Source: Dyadobacter sp. 3J3 (GTDB lineage Bacteria > Bacteroidota > Bacteroidia > Cytophagales > Spirosomataceae). Taken from it: a stretch of 64,000 nt of DNA. Positions 37,045 through 44,760 of this stretch are shown here, in pieces. Both the position numbers and the translations under genes were made by a program. Each line of letters opens with the position of its first letter. Within the stretch, counting starts at the first letter, position 1. The stretch is taken from assembly GCF_009801115.1 (NCBI RefSeq), contig NZ_VTOL01000006.1, positions 372,001 to 436,000 of the forward strand, written 5' to 3'. The notes under the pieces are model-generated. The model worked only from the letters and a program-made list of their open reading frames with translations. It was not told the DNA's origin and made no database searches.

Positions 37045-37902
37045 ATGTTCAAAACCATATCAATTGCTGACCTCATAAACCAACCTAACAAACAGGTTGA
37101 CTTTTTGGTGGACAGATTTGAAGAAATGGTAGAGCCTGAAAATATTGAGTTTCCACATAAGCACAATTTTTATAGTGTGATGTGGATTACAAAAGGTAAC
37201 AGCAAACAGCATATTGACTTTAAAAATTATTCAATATCCGAAAACACCTTGTTTTTTATTTCGCCAGGACAGCTTCATTTATTTGAAGAATGGGAGGATA
37301 TTGAAGGTTTTATAATCTTGTTTACAGAAAACTTTTTACTGCAAATATTTCAAGATAAAAATATTCTTTTTGAACTTTCATTTTTAGACAACCTTTACGA
37401 AAATCCATTTTTACAACTTACCAAAGAAGATACAAATATTCTTCAACCAATTGTTGATTTAATTTACGATGAAAGTAACCGCAATGAAAAATCAATCGAC
37501 ATAATTCAAGCATTATTATTGGTTTTATTAAGACGAATTCAAAAAATATTTTCACCCAAAACCAATCAAAATAAAAGCAAACAACAAATTGTAATTTTTA
37601 AGCAATTCAAAAAATTGGTTGACTTGAATTTTGCTAAAAAACTATCTGTTTCAGACTATGCTTCTCAATTAAATATTTCTACAAACCAGTTAAACACATT
37701 TGTAAAAGCAACAATCGGAAAGACAACTACTGAAATTATTCAAGAAAGAATTATTTTAGAAGCACAACAATTACTTCAATTTTCGGAATTAACAGTAAGC
37801 CAAATTGCAGACCAATTAGGTTTTGAAGACAGCAGTTATTTTGCAAGATATTTCAAAAAACAAATCGGACTTTCACCCATAGATTTTAGAAATATATCGT
37901 AA
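37045..37902 (+). CDS. AraC-family transcriptional regulator
   Basis: 285 residues. N-terminal cupin sensor (FPHKHNFYSVMWITKGNSKQ, then FFISPGQLHLFEEW and FIILFTENFLLQIF) and C-terminal double helix-turn-helix (SVSDYASQLNISTNQLNTFV, SQIADQLGFEDSSYFARYFK). The next genes (DUF5519, NmrA-like, membrane protein) run in the same direction and are its likely targets. The AT-rich codon use differs from AraC genes elsewhere in the window, which supports transfer. Confidence 0.9.
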   Translation: MFKTISIADLINQPNKQVDFLVDRFEEMVEPENIEFPHKHNFYSVMWITKGNSKQHIDFKNYSISENTLFFISPGQLHLFEEWEDIEGFIILFTENFLLQIFQDKNILFELSFLDNLYENPFLQLTKEDTNILQPIVDLIYDESNRNEKSIDIIQALLLVLLRRIQKIFSPKTNQNKSKQQIVIFKQFKKLVDLNFAKKLSVSDYASQLNISTNQLNTFVKATIGKTTTEIIQERIILEAQQLLQFSELTVSQIADQLGFEDSSYFARYFKKQIGLSPIDFRNIS

Positions 37903-37981
37903 AAGTACCGACAAACTAACGATTAGTCCTAACATCTTCCTTAACAAAGCCTTCATCTTTGCAGTATCAAATTTTATAAAT

Positions 37982-38404
37982 ATGACACTCGAAGAAAAAG
38001 GAATATTTGCACCAGCACCAACAATGTCAATGTATCCACAAATGGTAAGTACTGCCATTCAACAATGGAAAAATGTTATTTCAGCAACGCATTGGGATTT
38101 ATACGACAGTACAAAAGTAGATGGAGCAGATTTTTATGTAGGTAAAAATGAATTGGGACACATTCATTTAGATGGTTCTGTGCATTTGGCTACCACTAAC
38201 GAATTACGAATACCACTTCTCAAAAATAATCTTGCCAAAAAATTCCCTTATGCTGGCGAATATGAAGGTTGGGTACTTTTCAAAATCACTTCTGAAAGTG
38301 ATGTAAAACAAGCCATTTGGCTCTTTCAATTAAATTATGAAAGATTAATGGGAGTTTCTATTGAAACTTTAATTTCAAAAATAGAAAATCACAAAATCAA
38401 ATAA
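37982..38404 (+). CDS. DUF5519 / luciferase-domain small protein
   Basis: 140 residues. The central part GHIHLDGSVHLATTNELRIP followed by GEYEGWVLFKI fits the DUF5519 (luciferase) domain, which has a His-rich strand and a Gly-Trp-Val end. These cytosolic proteins have no settled biochemical role. It is the second gene of the AraC-led group, 79 bp after the regulator and 2 bp before the NmrA-like gene. Confidence 0.6.
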   Translation: MTLEEKGIFAPAPTMSMYPQMVSTAIQQWKNVISATHWDLYDSTKVDGADFYVGKNELGHIHLDGSVHLATTNELRIPLLKNNLAKKFPYAGEYEGWVLFKITSESDVKQAIWLFQLNYERLMGVSIETLISKIENHKIK

Positions 38405-38406
38405 TT

Positions 38407-39027
38407 ATGTCAAAAAAAGTAATCGTTTTCGGAGCAACAGGCTTAATGGGAAAACAAATTGTAAAGGAAAACATTAAAGCAGGAAACGAAGTAAGCGTTT
38501 ACATTCGCCAAAAAGAATATCCTGAAAATGTAAACGTCATCACAGGAGAATTGAATGATGAAACAAAAATTGCAGAAGCTATAAAAGGTTTTGATATTGT
38601 AGTTTCAGCCGTAGGAAATCGAAATTATGAAGATCCAACTATGGTAGTTGCGCCAGTTGGAAAACTATTATCAAAATTGGTTTCAGACAATCAACGCATA
38701 ATTTTAGTTGCTGGATCAGGACTTACTTTACACGACAACAAAACTTTACGCAGGGATTTGGCAGGACAACCAGAATTTTTAAAAAACCAACGAGCCGACC
38801 ATTGGGAAGCATACAGCAACATTGCACCACTAGATATTAATTACCTATTTATTTGCCCAACAATGGTGGTAGAAGGCGATGCAGATGGTAAGTATCTTTC
38901 ACAAGAAAATTACTTTCCGAAAAGTGAAGCCAAACAAATATTTGCAGGAAATGTGGGGCATTTTATTGCACAGGAAATTGCTGAAAACAAGGTTAATAAA
39001 ACCAGAATAGGATTAGTAAACGCATAG
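38407..39027 (+). CDS. NmrA-like NAD(P)H-binding protein
   Basis: 206 residues. The nucleotide-binding loop VFGATGLMGKQ is at about residues 7-17, followed by VITGELNDETKIAEAIKGFD, IVVSAVGNRNYEDP and RIILVAGSGLTL. This is an atypical SDR fold without the Tyr-Lys pair, as in NmrA/HSCARG redox sensors and quinone reductases. Spacing of 2 bp on both sides places it firmly in the operon with the DUF5519 and membrane-protein genes. Confidence 0.88.
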   Translation: MSKKVIVFGATGLMGKQIVKENIKAGNEVSVYIRQKEYPENVNVITGELNDETKIAEAIKGFDIVVSAVGNRNYEDPTMVVAPVGKLLSKLVSDNQRIILVAGSGLTLHDNKTLRRDLAGQPEFLKNQRADHWEAYSNIAPLDINYLFICPTMVVEGDADGKYLSQENYFPKSEAKQIFAGNVGHFIAQEIAENKVNKTRIGLVNA

Positions 39028-39029
39028 AG

Positions 39030-39566
39030 ATGCCAAACGCAGACATTTTAGAATTTCTTTTTGCAACGGTTGCTGCTATTGTGGCAACCGTTACAGGTTT
39101 AATCGGGGCTTTCGCAACTTTTCGTTTGCAAAATATTAGTTCAGAAATTGGATTTTTGAAAGGATTTGTTTTGGATAAAAAGGTAGCAGAAAATAAAACG
39201 CTTAACGACTGCATAAAAGGCGATGATTATCATTTGCTTGAAAAAATTTATGACAGAAATTTACAAGGTGTAAAAATTTTAAAAGAAGTAATCGACAAAC
39301 ATCAATCACACTATCAACTTAATGAGTTTACTTTTGATTTGCAAAACATTGAACACAATCAAATTCAGTATAACACAATTAAAAAAATGACCATCAGAAG
39401 TTTTGGGCTATCTCTTTGTTTTGTGTTTGCTAACCTGATATTACTTTTACTGACAACAGAAATACTTGAATTAAATAAATTTTATTTTTGGTTCATTTTA
39501 TATTACTCAATTGTAGCACTACTTTTTGTACAGTTCGTTAGACAGGTAAAAGAGCTAATTCAATGA
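39030..39566 (+). CDS. Small membrane protein of unknown function
   Basis: 178 residues. One hydrophobic helix near the N-terminus (FLFATVAAIVATVTGLIGAF), a polar, partly helical middle (about 35-120) and two C-terminal membrane helices (SLCFVFANLILLLLTTEIL and FWFILYYSIVALLFVQFV). I do not recognise a family. It ends the AraC-led group; two short membrane hairpins around a cytosolic helical region also occur in small effector-type proteins of accessory islands. Confidence 0.7.
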   Translation: MPNADILEFLFATVAAIVATVTGLIGAFATFRLQNISSEIGFLKGFVLDKKVAENKTLNDCIKGDDYHLLEKIYDRNLQGVKILKEVIDKHQSHYQLNEFTFDLQNIEHNQIQYNTIKKMTIRSFGLSLCFVFANLILLLLTTEILELNKFYFWFILYYSIVALLFVQFVRQVKELIQ

Positions 39567-39593
39567 CAAAAACGGTGTAACGAAAAAGCACTA

Positions 39594-39620
39594 CAGCTAA
39601 CAACTAAGCATTCGTGGCGG
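39594..39620 (+). repeat. Orphan left arm of the attC-like palindrome type
   Basis: It begins with the same ten bases (CAGCTAACAA) that open the palindrome at 36843, placed just after the last gene of the AraC-led group and continuing CTAAGCATTCGTGGCGG. No complementary right arm is found in the following sequence, so the site appears truncated. Confidence 0.4.
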
Positions 39621-39730
39621 CTGAAAGCCAAGCCATGAAGGCGCTGTTGAACTTAACCTGCGGTGGCGGTGAGTGCCAACCAAACCCTCCTTTTTTTATG
39701 GAGTTTTCGTGGCCTCGGTTGAGGTGGAAC

Positions 39731-39762
39731 AAGGCAGTAATTTTCGATTCACTGCCTTTTTT
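39731..39762 (+). terminator. Rho-independent terminator
   Basis: Perfect stem AAGGCAGT/ACTGCCTT with a 12-nt loop followed by a run of Ts. Confidence 0.65.
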
Positions 39763-39831
39763 ACATTTTAAATGGTTCTTTTTTAGCTATTTAACTATTA
39801 TTTGGACATACCTTCCACTACCCACAAAAAT

Positions 39832-40032
39832 CTAACTTTTATGAGGAACAGGGATTTGGCTAACGCTCGATTTCCACCAAGTCGGTGGGCCACGATTATC
39901 GAAAGTTTCAATCGTCACTAAATTACCAACTTTGCAACATGGGCATTTGCGGTGCCTGCTTTTGCTGGCTCTTTCTGCTGGTTTTACTTTGTGGTTTTGC
40001 TGTAATTTTTTTAGTTTTTGGCGCTTCTGCTC
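39832..40032 (-). pseudogene. C-terminal remnant of an IS91-type transposase
   Basis: On the minus strand an open 66-codon stretch after a TAG ends at the stop at 39832-39834. It contains RKCPCCKVGNLVTIETFDNR followed by GPPTWW, a CxCC zinc-ribbon tail like that of IS91-family transposases of Bacteroidota. The catalytic part is missing. Rolling-circle IS91-like elements can move neighbouring DNA, so it may explain the accessory segment to its left. Confidence 0.55.
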
Positions 40033-40304
40033 CTAGGTCTGTGTCCGCACAGACCTTACATCTAATGAAGCCGAAATACCAAAACTACTACTTGCGTCAA
40101 GCTGCAAAACCCCATCATAAAAACAAATTCGTGACCACGCCAACCACCCGATCACGAACCATTTCTGCTCCATGGTCTGTGTCCCCACTGACCTAAGCTA
40201 TGACAAAGGCAAAGTATCAGAACTATTGTTTGCGACTAGCTAACTGCAAAACGCCATCATAAAAACAATTCGTGATCGCGACAACCACCCGATCACGAAT
40301 CATT
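40025..40304. repeat. Tandem direct repeat, two diverged units of about 138 bp
   Basis: Unit one starts at 40025 and unit two at 40163; both open TTCTGCTCC and pass through GGTCTGTGTCC, CATCATAAAAACAA and an AACCACCCGATCACGAA end. Each unit contains a hairpin that works as a terminator on the minus strand, so a terminator has been duplicated. Unit one also has a perfect GGTCTGTG/CACAGACC stem (40036-40055) that is degraded in unit two. Confidence 0.7.
40268..40300 (-). terminator. Rho-independent terminator for the aldehyde oxidoreductase operon
   Basis: Perfect 11-bp stem ATTCGTGATCG/CGATCACGAAT with an 11-nt loop. Read on the minus strand it is followed by TGTTTTTAT, 12 bp after the stop of the molybdopterin subunit gene. 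The neighbouring repeat unit carries a second, slightly degraded copy. Confidence 0.75.
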
Positions 40305-40311
40305 CCCCCTC

Positions 40312-42576
40312 TCAAATCAATTTATCCGGCGTAATCGGCAATTCTCTCACCCGTTTCCCAGTTGCATTAAAAACAGCATTGGCAATCGCAGGGGCTACAC
40401 CGATTATCGCGATTTCGCCAAGACCTTTACTGCCCACCGGATCGGCGAGTAAATCGGGTTTGTTGACAAAATAAATTTCAATCTGCGGCACATCGGCATG
40501 AGACGGAACGTGGTAATCGCCGAAGTCTTTGGTGATGTAGCGTCCAAAGCGGTGATCCATGACGGCATCTTCCATAAGCGCCATACCGATCCCGCCCGTT
40601 GCGCCACCGATCATCTGGCTTTCAGCGGTTTTCGGACTCACGATGGTTCCTGCATCTGCGCAGCAAACAATTTTTTTGACGCGTACCTGTCCTGTAAACG
40701 GATGTACGTGCACCATGGCAAAATGCATGGAAAATGCATTCATCGAATATTTACTCCGGTTTTCACTGGGTTTGGATTCCTGTGTCGTCTCTATTTTTCG
40801 GTTATTATTTTGCTTGAACAAATCGCTCAGGGCAACTTTTGCTGAGGATTTTTCTGACAAAACAATATGGTCTTTTTCAAAAACAAGATCATCCGGTTTG
40901 GCAGAACCAAAAGCCGAAGCGTCTTTTTTTGCTGCCATCGCGATAAGCTGTTCTTTCAACGCATTACAAGCAGCCAGCACGGCCGGTCCAACACTGTTCA
41001 CGGTGGAGGATCCGCCCTGAAGTCCGGCATTCGGAAACTCGGAACTTCCCAGATGGAAGGTGATTTTTTCAGTCGGGATACCCGTAGTATTGGAGGCAAT
41101 CTGTACCATAGCGGTTCCTGTCCCCGGCCCGATATCGGTGATCGCGCAGTGCATGACCAGATTTCCTTCCATGTCCAGTTCAGCTTTCACCGTTGCCGGG
41201 CCTCTGTTCGCACCGAAAGTCCCGGTTCCCATGCCATATCCCACAAGCCATTCTCCATCGCGCAGGGAACCAGGTTTCAATTTTCGGTTATTCCATCCAA
41301 TTCTTTTTTTACCCTCTTCATAACATTCCCTCAGATACTTGGTTGACCAGGGTAAATTCCGGTCAGGATCGGATTCGGTATAGTTCAAAAGTCGGAATTC
41401 GATCGGGTCCATTTCAATCGCATGTGCCATTTCATCCATCGCAGATTCCAGTCCAAAAGCGCCGGTGGCTTCTCCCGGTCCGCGCATCCAGATCGGCGTC
41501 GCTACGTTCAGTGGCAATATCCGGTAACGTGTGCTGACATTGGGTGCCGCATACATCATCCGGGTTTGTGATAAAGTAGCCTCGGTGAATTCCTCATAAC
41601 TGGAAGTCTGCCCGACAGAATTGTGATTGATCGCAACCAGTTTCCCGTCTTTGGTTGCGCCCATCTGCACTTTTTGCCAGGTACGCGGACGGTAACCCAC
41701 CATCGTAAACATTTGCTCACGGGTCAGCATCAGTTTTACCGGACGTTTCACCTGTTTCGCGGCAAGGATGGCAGCCGTTTCATGAGGCCAGCTGCGCAGA
41801 CCATTTCCAAAAGCACCGCCCACAAAGGTTGAGATTACTTTAATATTCTGCTCAGGGATTTTCCATTCACTGGCAAAGAAACGCTGGGTCGTTTTGGTAC
41901 CCTGCACTTTGTCGTATATAGTCAACCGGTCGTCTGCTTCCCAATGTGCGGTAACCGCCTGCAATTCCATCGGGTTATGCATTTCATTGGGGATAATATA
42001 TTCAGCCTCTATTTTAACCGGGGCTGTTTCAAACGCAGTTGTCTGTCCACGGTCATAGTCAGCGGAACCGGATTTCGGATTCTTTTTTGCTGCTTCGGGT
42101 AAAACTCCATTTTGCATATTCGCGTCAAAATCCGTGGTATGGACTTCCTTGTCATACTGCACCTTTACCAGCGAAGCCGCGTGTTTAGCCTTTTCCAGAC
42201 TGGTCGCTACCACGATCACAATCGGCTGATCATTGGAATAAATTTTATTGTCAAAAAACACACGAAGTGGCTGAGGTCCGCCCGCCGGTTTGGCCGGCTT
42301 CGAAGGATCAGCCTGATAACCCGGAACCTTGATCGCATTCAAATGCGAAATAACCGCAAGCACGCCCGGCGCACGCTCGGCCGCTTTGGAATCTATACTT
42401 TTTATCGTACCCTTGGCAATCTGGCTGCCTACCAATACGCCATAGGTCATATTGGGCAAAACATATTCGGCGGAGTATTTGGCTGCACCCGTTACTTTCA
42501 GGTGGCCATCAACGCGGTCCAGGGGTTTATAATCTTTTTTATCAAAAAATGCTTCGTTCATGATCGTTTCTTTCAA
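40312..42576 (-). CDS. paoC: Xanthine dehydrogenase-family aldehyde oxidoreductase, molybdopterin-binding subunit
   Basis: 754 residues. The XDH large-subunit order is intact: an N-terminal a/b hammerhead (DRVDGHLKVTGAAKYSAEYV), MoCo-binding segments (VGGAFGNGLRSWPHETAAIL, RGPGEATGAFGLESAMDEMA, GPGTGTAMVQIASNTTGI) and the catalytic Glu in SKGLGEIAIIGVAPAIANAV. It oxidises an aldehyde or N-heterocycle with water as the oxygen source. It has the size and context of PaoC (YagR). Together with the FAD and Tat-exported 2Fe-2S subunits it forms a periplasmic heterotrimer. No XdhC/PaoD-type maturation gene is in the window. Confidence 0.92.
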   Translation of the reverse strand: MKETIMNEAFFDKKDYKPLDRVDGHLKVTGAAKYSAEYVLPNMTYGVLVGSQIAKGTIKSIDSKAAERAPGVLAVISHLNAIKVPGYQADPSKPAKPAGGPQPLRVFFDNKIYSNDQPIVIVVATSLEKAKHAASLVKVQYDKEVHTTDFDANMQNGVLPEAAKKNPKSGSADYDRGQTTAFETAPVKIEAEYIIPNEMHNPMELQAVTAHWEADDRLTIYDKVQGTKTTQRFFASEWKIPEQNIKVISTFVGGAFGNGLRSWPHETAAILAAKQVKRPVKLMLTREQMFTMVGYRPRTWQKVQMGATKDGKLVAINHNSVGQTSSYEEFTEATLSQTRMMYAAPNVSTRYRILPLNVATPIWMRGPGEATGAFGLESAMDEMAHAIEMDPIEFRLLNYTESDPDRNLPWSTKYLRECYEEGKKRIGWNNRKLKPGSLRDGEWLVGYGMGTGTFGANRGPATVKAELDMEGNLVMHCAITDIGPGTGTAMVQIASNTTGIPTEKITFHLGSSEFPNAGLQGGSSTVNSVGPAVLAACNALKEQLIAMAAKKDASAFGSAKPDDLVFEKDHIVLSEKSSAKVALSDLFKQNNNRKIETTQESKPSENRSKYSMNAFSMHFAMVHVHPFTGQVRVKKIVCCADAGTIVSPKTAESQMIGGATGGIGMALMEDAVMDHRFGRYITKDFGDYHVPSHADVPQIEIYFVNKPDLLADPVGSKGLGEIAIIGVAPAIANAVFNATGKRVRELPITPDKLI

Positions 42577-42591
42577 GGATTTATGATATGC

Positions 42592-43575
42592 TTACACCAG
42601 GCCTGCGGCGTTTTTCAGGGCTTCCACAATAACATTCGGCCCAAGCTTTAATTTAAACGCATTGTTTTTATATGCCTTGGCACCCTGCATCGCTATTTCG
42701 GCAGCCTGCTTAAATGTCGCCTCATTGGCCTCTTTGCCGACCAGTGATTTTTCAGCTTCCAAAAGTCGCCATGGCTTATGCGCCACGCCACCCATTGCCA
42801 GTCTGGCCTCCTTGATAACTTTGCCGTCCATCTGCAAAGCAGCCGCAACAGAAATCAGCGCGAAGGCATAAGAAGCGCGGTCTCTTACCTTGAAATAATG
42901 CGTGTTTTTACTAAAAGCATTGTCGGGAATTTCAACGGCCGTGATCAGCTCGTTGCTTTGGAGTGTGTTGTCTTTTTCAGGGTGATCTCCCGGCAGGCGA
43001 TGAAATTCTCCAAACGGAATACGCCTTTCGCCCTTTGGCCCGGCCACCACGACGGTTGCGTCCAGGGCTACGAGCGCCACACACATATCACTTGGATGCA
43101 CAGCAATACACTGCGCACTTGAACCGAAAATCGCATGCATCCGGTTAGCACCTTCCAAAGCGCCGCATCCGCTGCCGGGCTGACGTTTGTTGCAAGGCAG
43201 AGCCGTATCATAAAAATAAGCGCAACGCGTTCGCTGCATGATATTGCCGCCAACGGTTGCCATGTTCCGGATCTGCGCTGAGGCTCCTGCATTTAATGCT
43301 TTTGAAAGCAGCGGATGTTTTTCCAGGATCATTTTATCATCAGCTACCTGACTGTTCAGGGCCAGCGCACCAATGATCGTTTTTCCGTTTTTCTGCTGAA
43401 TATCTTTGAGCGGGACGGCGTTGATGTCGACCAGCTTTGTAGGTGCCATCACGTTGCGTTTCATCAGATCGACCAGATTGGTGCCGCCTGCGATGAACTT
43501 TGCACTTGTATTATTTGCCAATGCGCTTACGGCTGCCTTGGTCGTTGTCGCACGTTCGTATGAGAATTGTATCAT
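42592..43575 (-). CDS. paoB: Aldehyde oxidoreductase FAD-binding subunit
   Basis: 327 residues. FAD-binding PCMH-type domain (KFIAGGTNLVDLMKRNVMAP, SAQIRNMATVGGNIMQRTRC) and CO-dehydrogenase flavoprotein C-terminal domain. A loop with four cysteines (CAYFYDTALPCNKRQPGSGC, then QCIAVHPSDM) matches the extra 4Fe-4S cluster of E. coli PaoB. The gene overlaps the upstream 2Fe-2S gene by 4 bp (ATGA) and precedes the molybdopterin gene by 15 bp, so the three subunits are translationally coupled. It relays electrons from the 2Fe-2S subunit. Confidence 0.92.
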   Translation of the reverse strand: MIQFSYERATTTKAAVSALANNTSAKFIAGGTNLVDLMKRNVMAPTKLVDINAVPLKDIQQKNGKTIIGALALNSQVADDKMILEKHPLLSKALNAGASAQIRNMATVGGNIMQRTRCAYFYDTALPCNKRQPGSGCGALEGANRMHAIFGSSAQCIAVHPSDMCVALVALDATVVVAGPKGERRIPFGEFHRLPGDHPEKDNTLQSNELITAVEIPDNAFSKNTHYFKVRDRASYAFALISVAAALQMDGKVIKEARLAMGGVAHKPWRLLEAEKSLVGKEANEATFKQAAEIAMQGAKAYKNNAFKLKLGPNVIVEALKNAAGLV

Positions 43576-44210
43576 GATTTCAAGCCCCCGGTTTTAACTT
43601 CCTTAATGGCATTTACAATATTGGGATAGGCGCCGCACCGGCAGATGTTTCCGCTCATAAATTCGCGGATATCCTCGTCATTGTCGGCATGTCCCTCGTT
43701 GATACAAGCAATGGCCGACATAATCTGACCGGGTGTGCAGTAGCCGCATTGAAAACCATCGTGTTTGATAAAAGCCTTCTGCATCGGATGTAATTCATCT
43801 CCTTTTGCGAGGCCTTCGATGGTGGTAACCTGCTTTCCCTCATGCATAATTGCCAGGCTCAGACAAGATAAAACCCGCTGTCCGTTCACATGCACAGTAC
43901 ACGCCCCACACTGACCATAATCACACCCTTTTTTGGTGCCGGTCAAATCGAGCTGTTCACGCAGTACATCCAAAAGTGTAGACCGGGGCTCTATGGCCAT
44001 CTGTTTTTTAACACCGTTGATGGTCAGGTTCACAGGTGTGGTTTCAAAGGCAGCGCTGATTTTCTCCCCGAGATTATACTCGGCTGCTTTTGCAACGCCC
44101 AGTGGCGCGACGGCTATGGCCGTGATGATGGAAGACGTTTTCAGGAAATCCCGGCGGGATTCATGATTGTCTTCCTTTTTAGACTGATCTTTTGATACCT
44201 TATTCGCCAT
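43572..44210 (-). CDS. paoA: Aldehyde oxidoreductase 2Fe-2S subunit with Tat signal
   Basis: 212 residues. A textbook twin-arginine signal SRRDFLK at residues 18-24 is followed by a hydrophobic stretch ending near 42, so the complex is exported folded. The plant-type ferredoxin cluster motif is GCDYGQCGACTVHVNGQRVL; the second cluster is in CGYCTPGQ and GNICRCGAYPN. It carries electrons from the Mo centre towards FAD. First gene of the three-gene operon; no regulator is adjacent apart from the araC remnant upstream. Confidence 0.93.
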   Translation of the reverse strand: MANKVSKDQSKKEDNHESRRDFLKTSSIITAIAVAPLGVAKAAEYNLGEKISAAFETTPVNLTINGVKKQMAIEPRSTLLDVLREQLDLTGTKKGCDYGQCGACTVHVNGQRVLSCLSLAIMHEGKQVTTIEGLAKGDELHPMQKAFIKHDGFQCGYCTPGQIMSAIACINEGHADNDEDIREFMSGNICRCGAYPNIVNAIKEVKTGGLKS

Positions 44211-44458
44211 GGTGAAAGCTTTAATAATTTCCGGAATAAATAATGCAGCTGAGGAAAAGCCCGGTGTTTATACTGTCCTGATACACCAACCTATTATTTT
44301 AAAATAATAAAAATACCGCGCCAATAATAAACGGGTTTGATTCGGCTGCCTGTTTGAAAATTGATATAAAAATAATAAAAATCAAGTTATATTACTCATG
44401 TTATTATTTATAATCAATTCCAAAATGGCAGTAGCTGTGTACATTCCCCAGAAACCTG

Positions 44459-44690
44459 TCAGGTAAAAATAGGTGTGCCGCCAATTTTTAACGGAGATTC
44501 CTGCAGACTTTCCGAACGGTCACTGGCTTTTAAAAAGTCCTCTGAAAACAAACAGGTGTATCCGGTATATTCCTCCGAGACGATCTCCCATGAATAAGCT
44601 AGGAAATGGGTGCGATAGTGCGATCTTTCATTGTAGATGAGCTCAAAACATCCTGTAAATTTGTATTTAAAAGGTTGAAAAGCATAGAAA
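44459..44690 (-). pseudogene. N-terminal remnant of an AraC-family regulator
   Basis: Minus-strand open stretch ending at the TGA at 44459-44461. It reads ...AYSWEIVSEEYTGYTCLFSE, then DFLKASDRSESLQESPL and KIGGTPIFT. This is the typical cupin sensor of Bacteroidota AraC regulators, which continues in relatives as a Phe/Leu-rich helix and a DNA-binding domain. Neither a start codon nor the DNA-binding part remains. The rest of the 44211-44707 gap shows nothing else. Confidence 0.5.
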
Positions 44691-44707
44691 GATCAAAAGC
44701 TAAATTT

Positions 44708-44740
44708 TTTGTTTCTTTCAATCATATAATCGTAGCTTTG
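44708..44740 (+). promoter_or_regulatory. Bacteroidota-type housekeeping promoter for the ABC-F gene
   Basis: -33 element TTTG at 44708-44711 and -7 element TAGCTTTG at 44733-44740, separated by 21 nt, matching the TTTG/TAnnTTTG consensus. The predicted transcript start leaves a leader of about 15 nt before the ATG at 44761. Confidence 0.65.
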
Positions 44741-44760
44741 CGGCTTCAAAAAATCCGAAG

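Noticed and set aside
39885-40196. Plus-strand 103-codon frame
   Set aside because: It lies opposite the IS91-type remnant and across the tandem repeat; its composition is low-complexity and unlike a protein.
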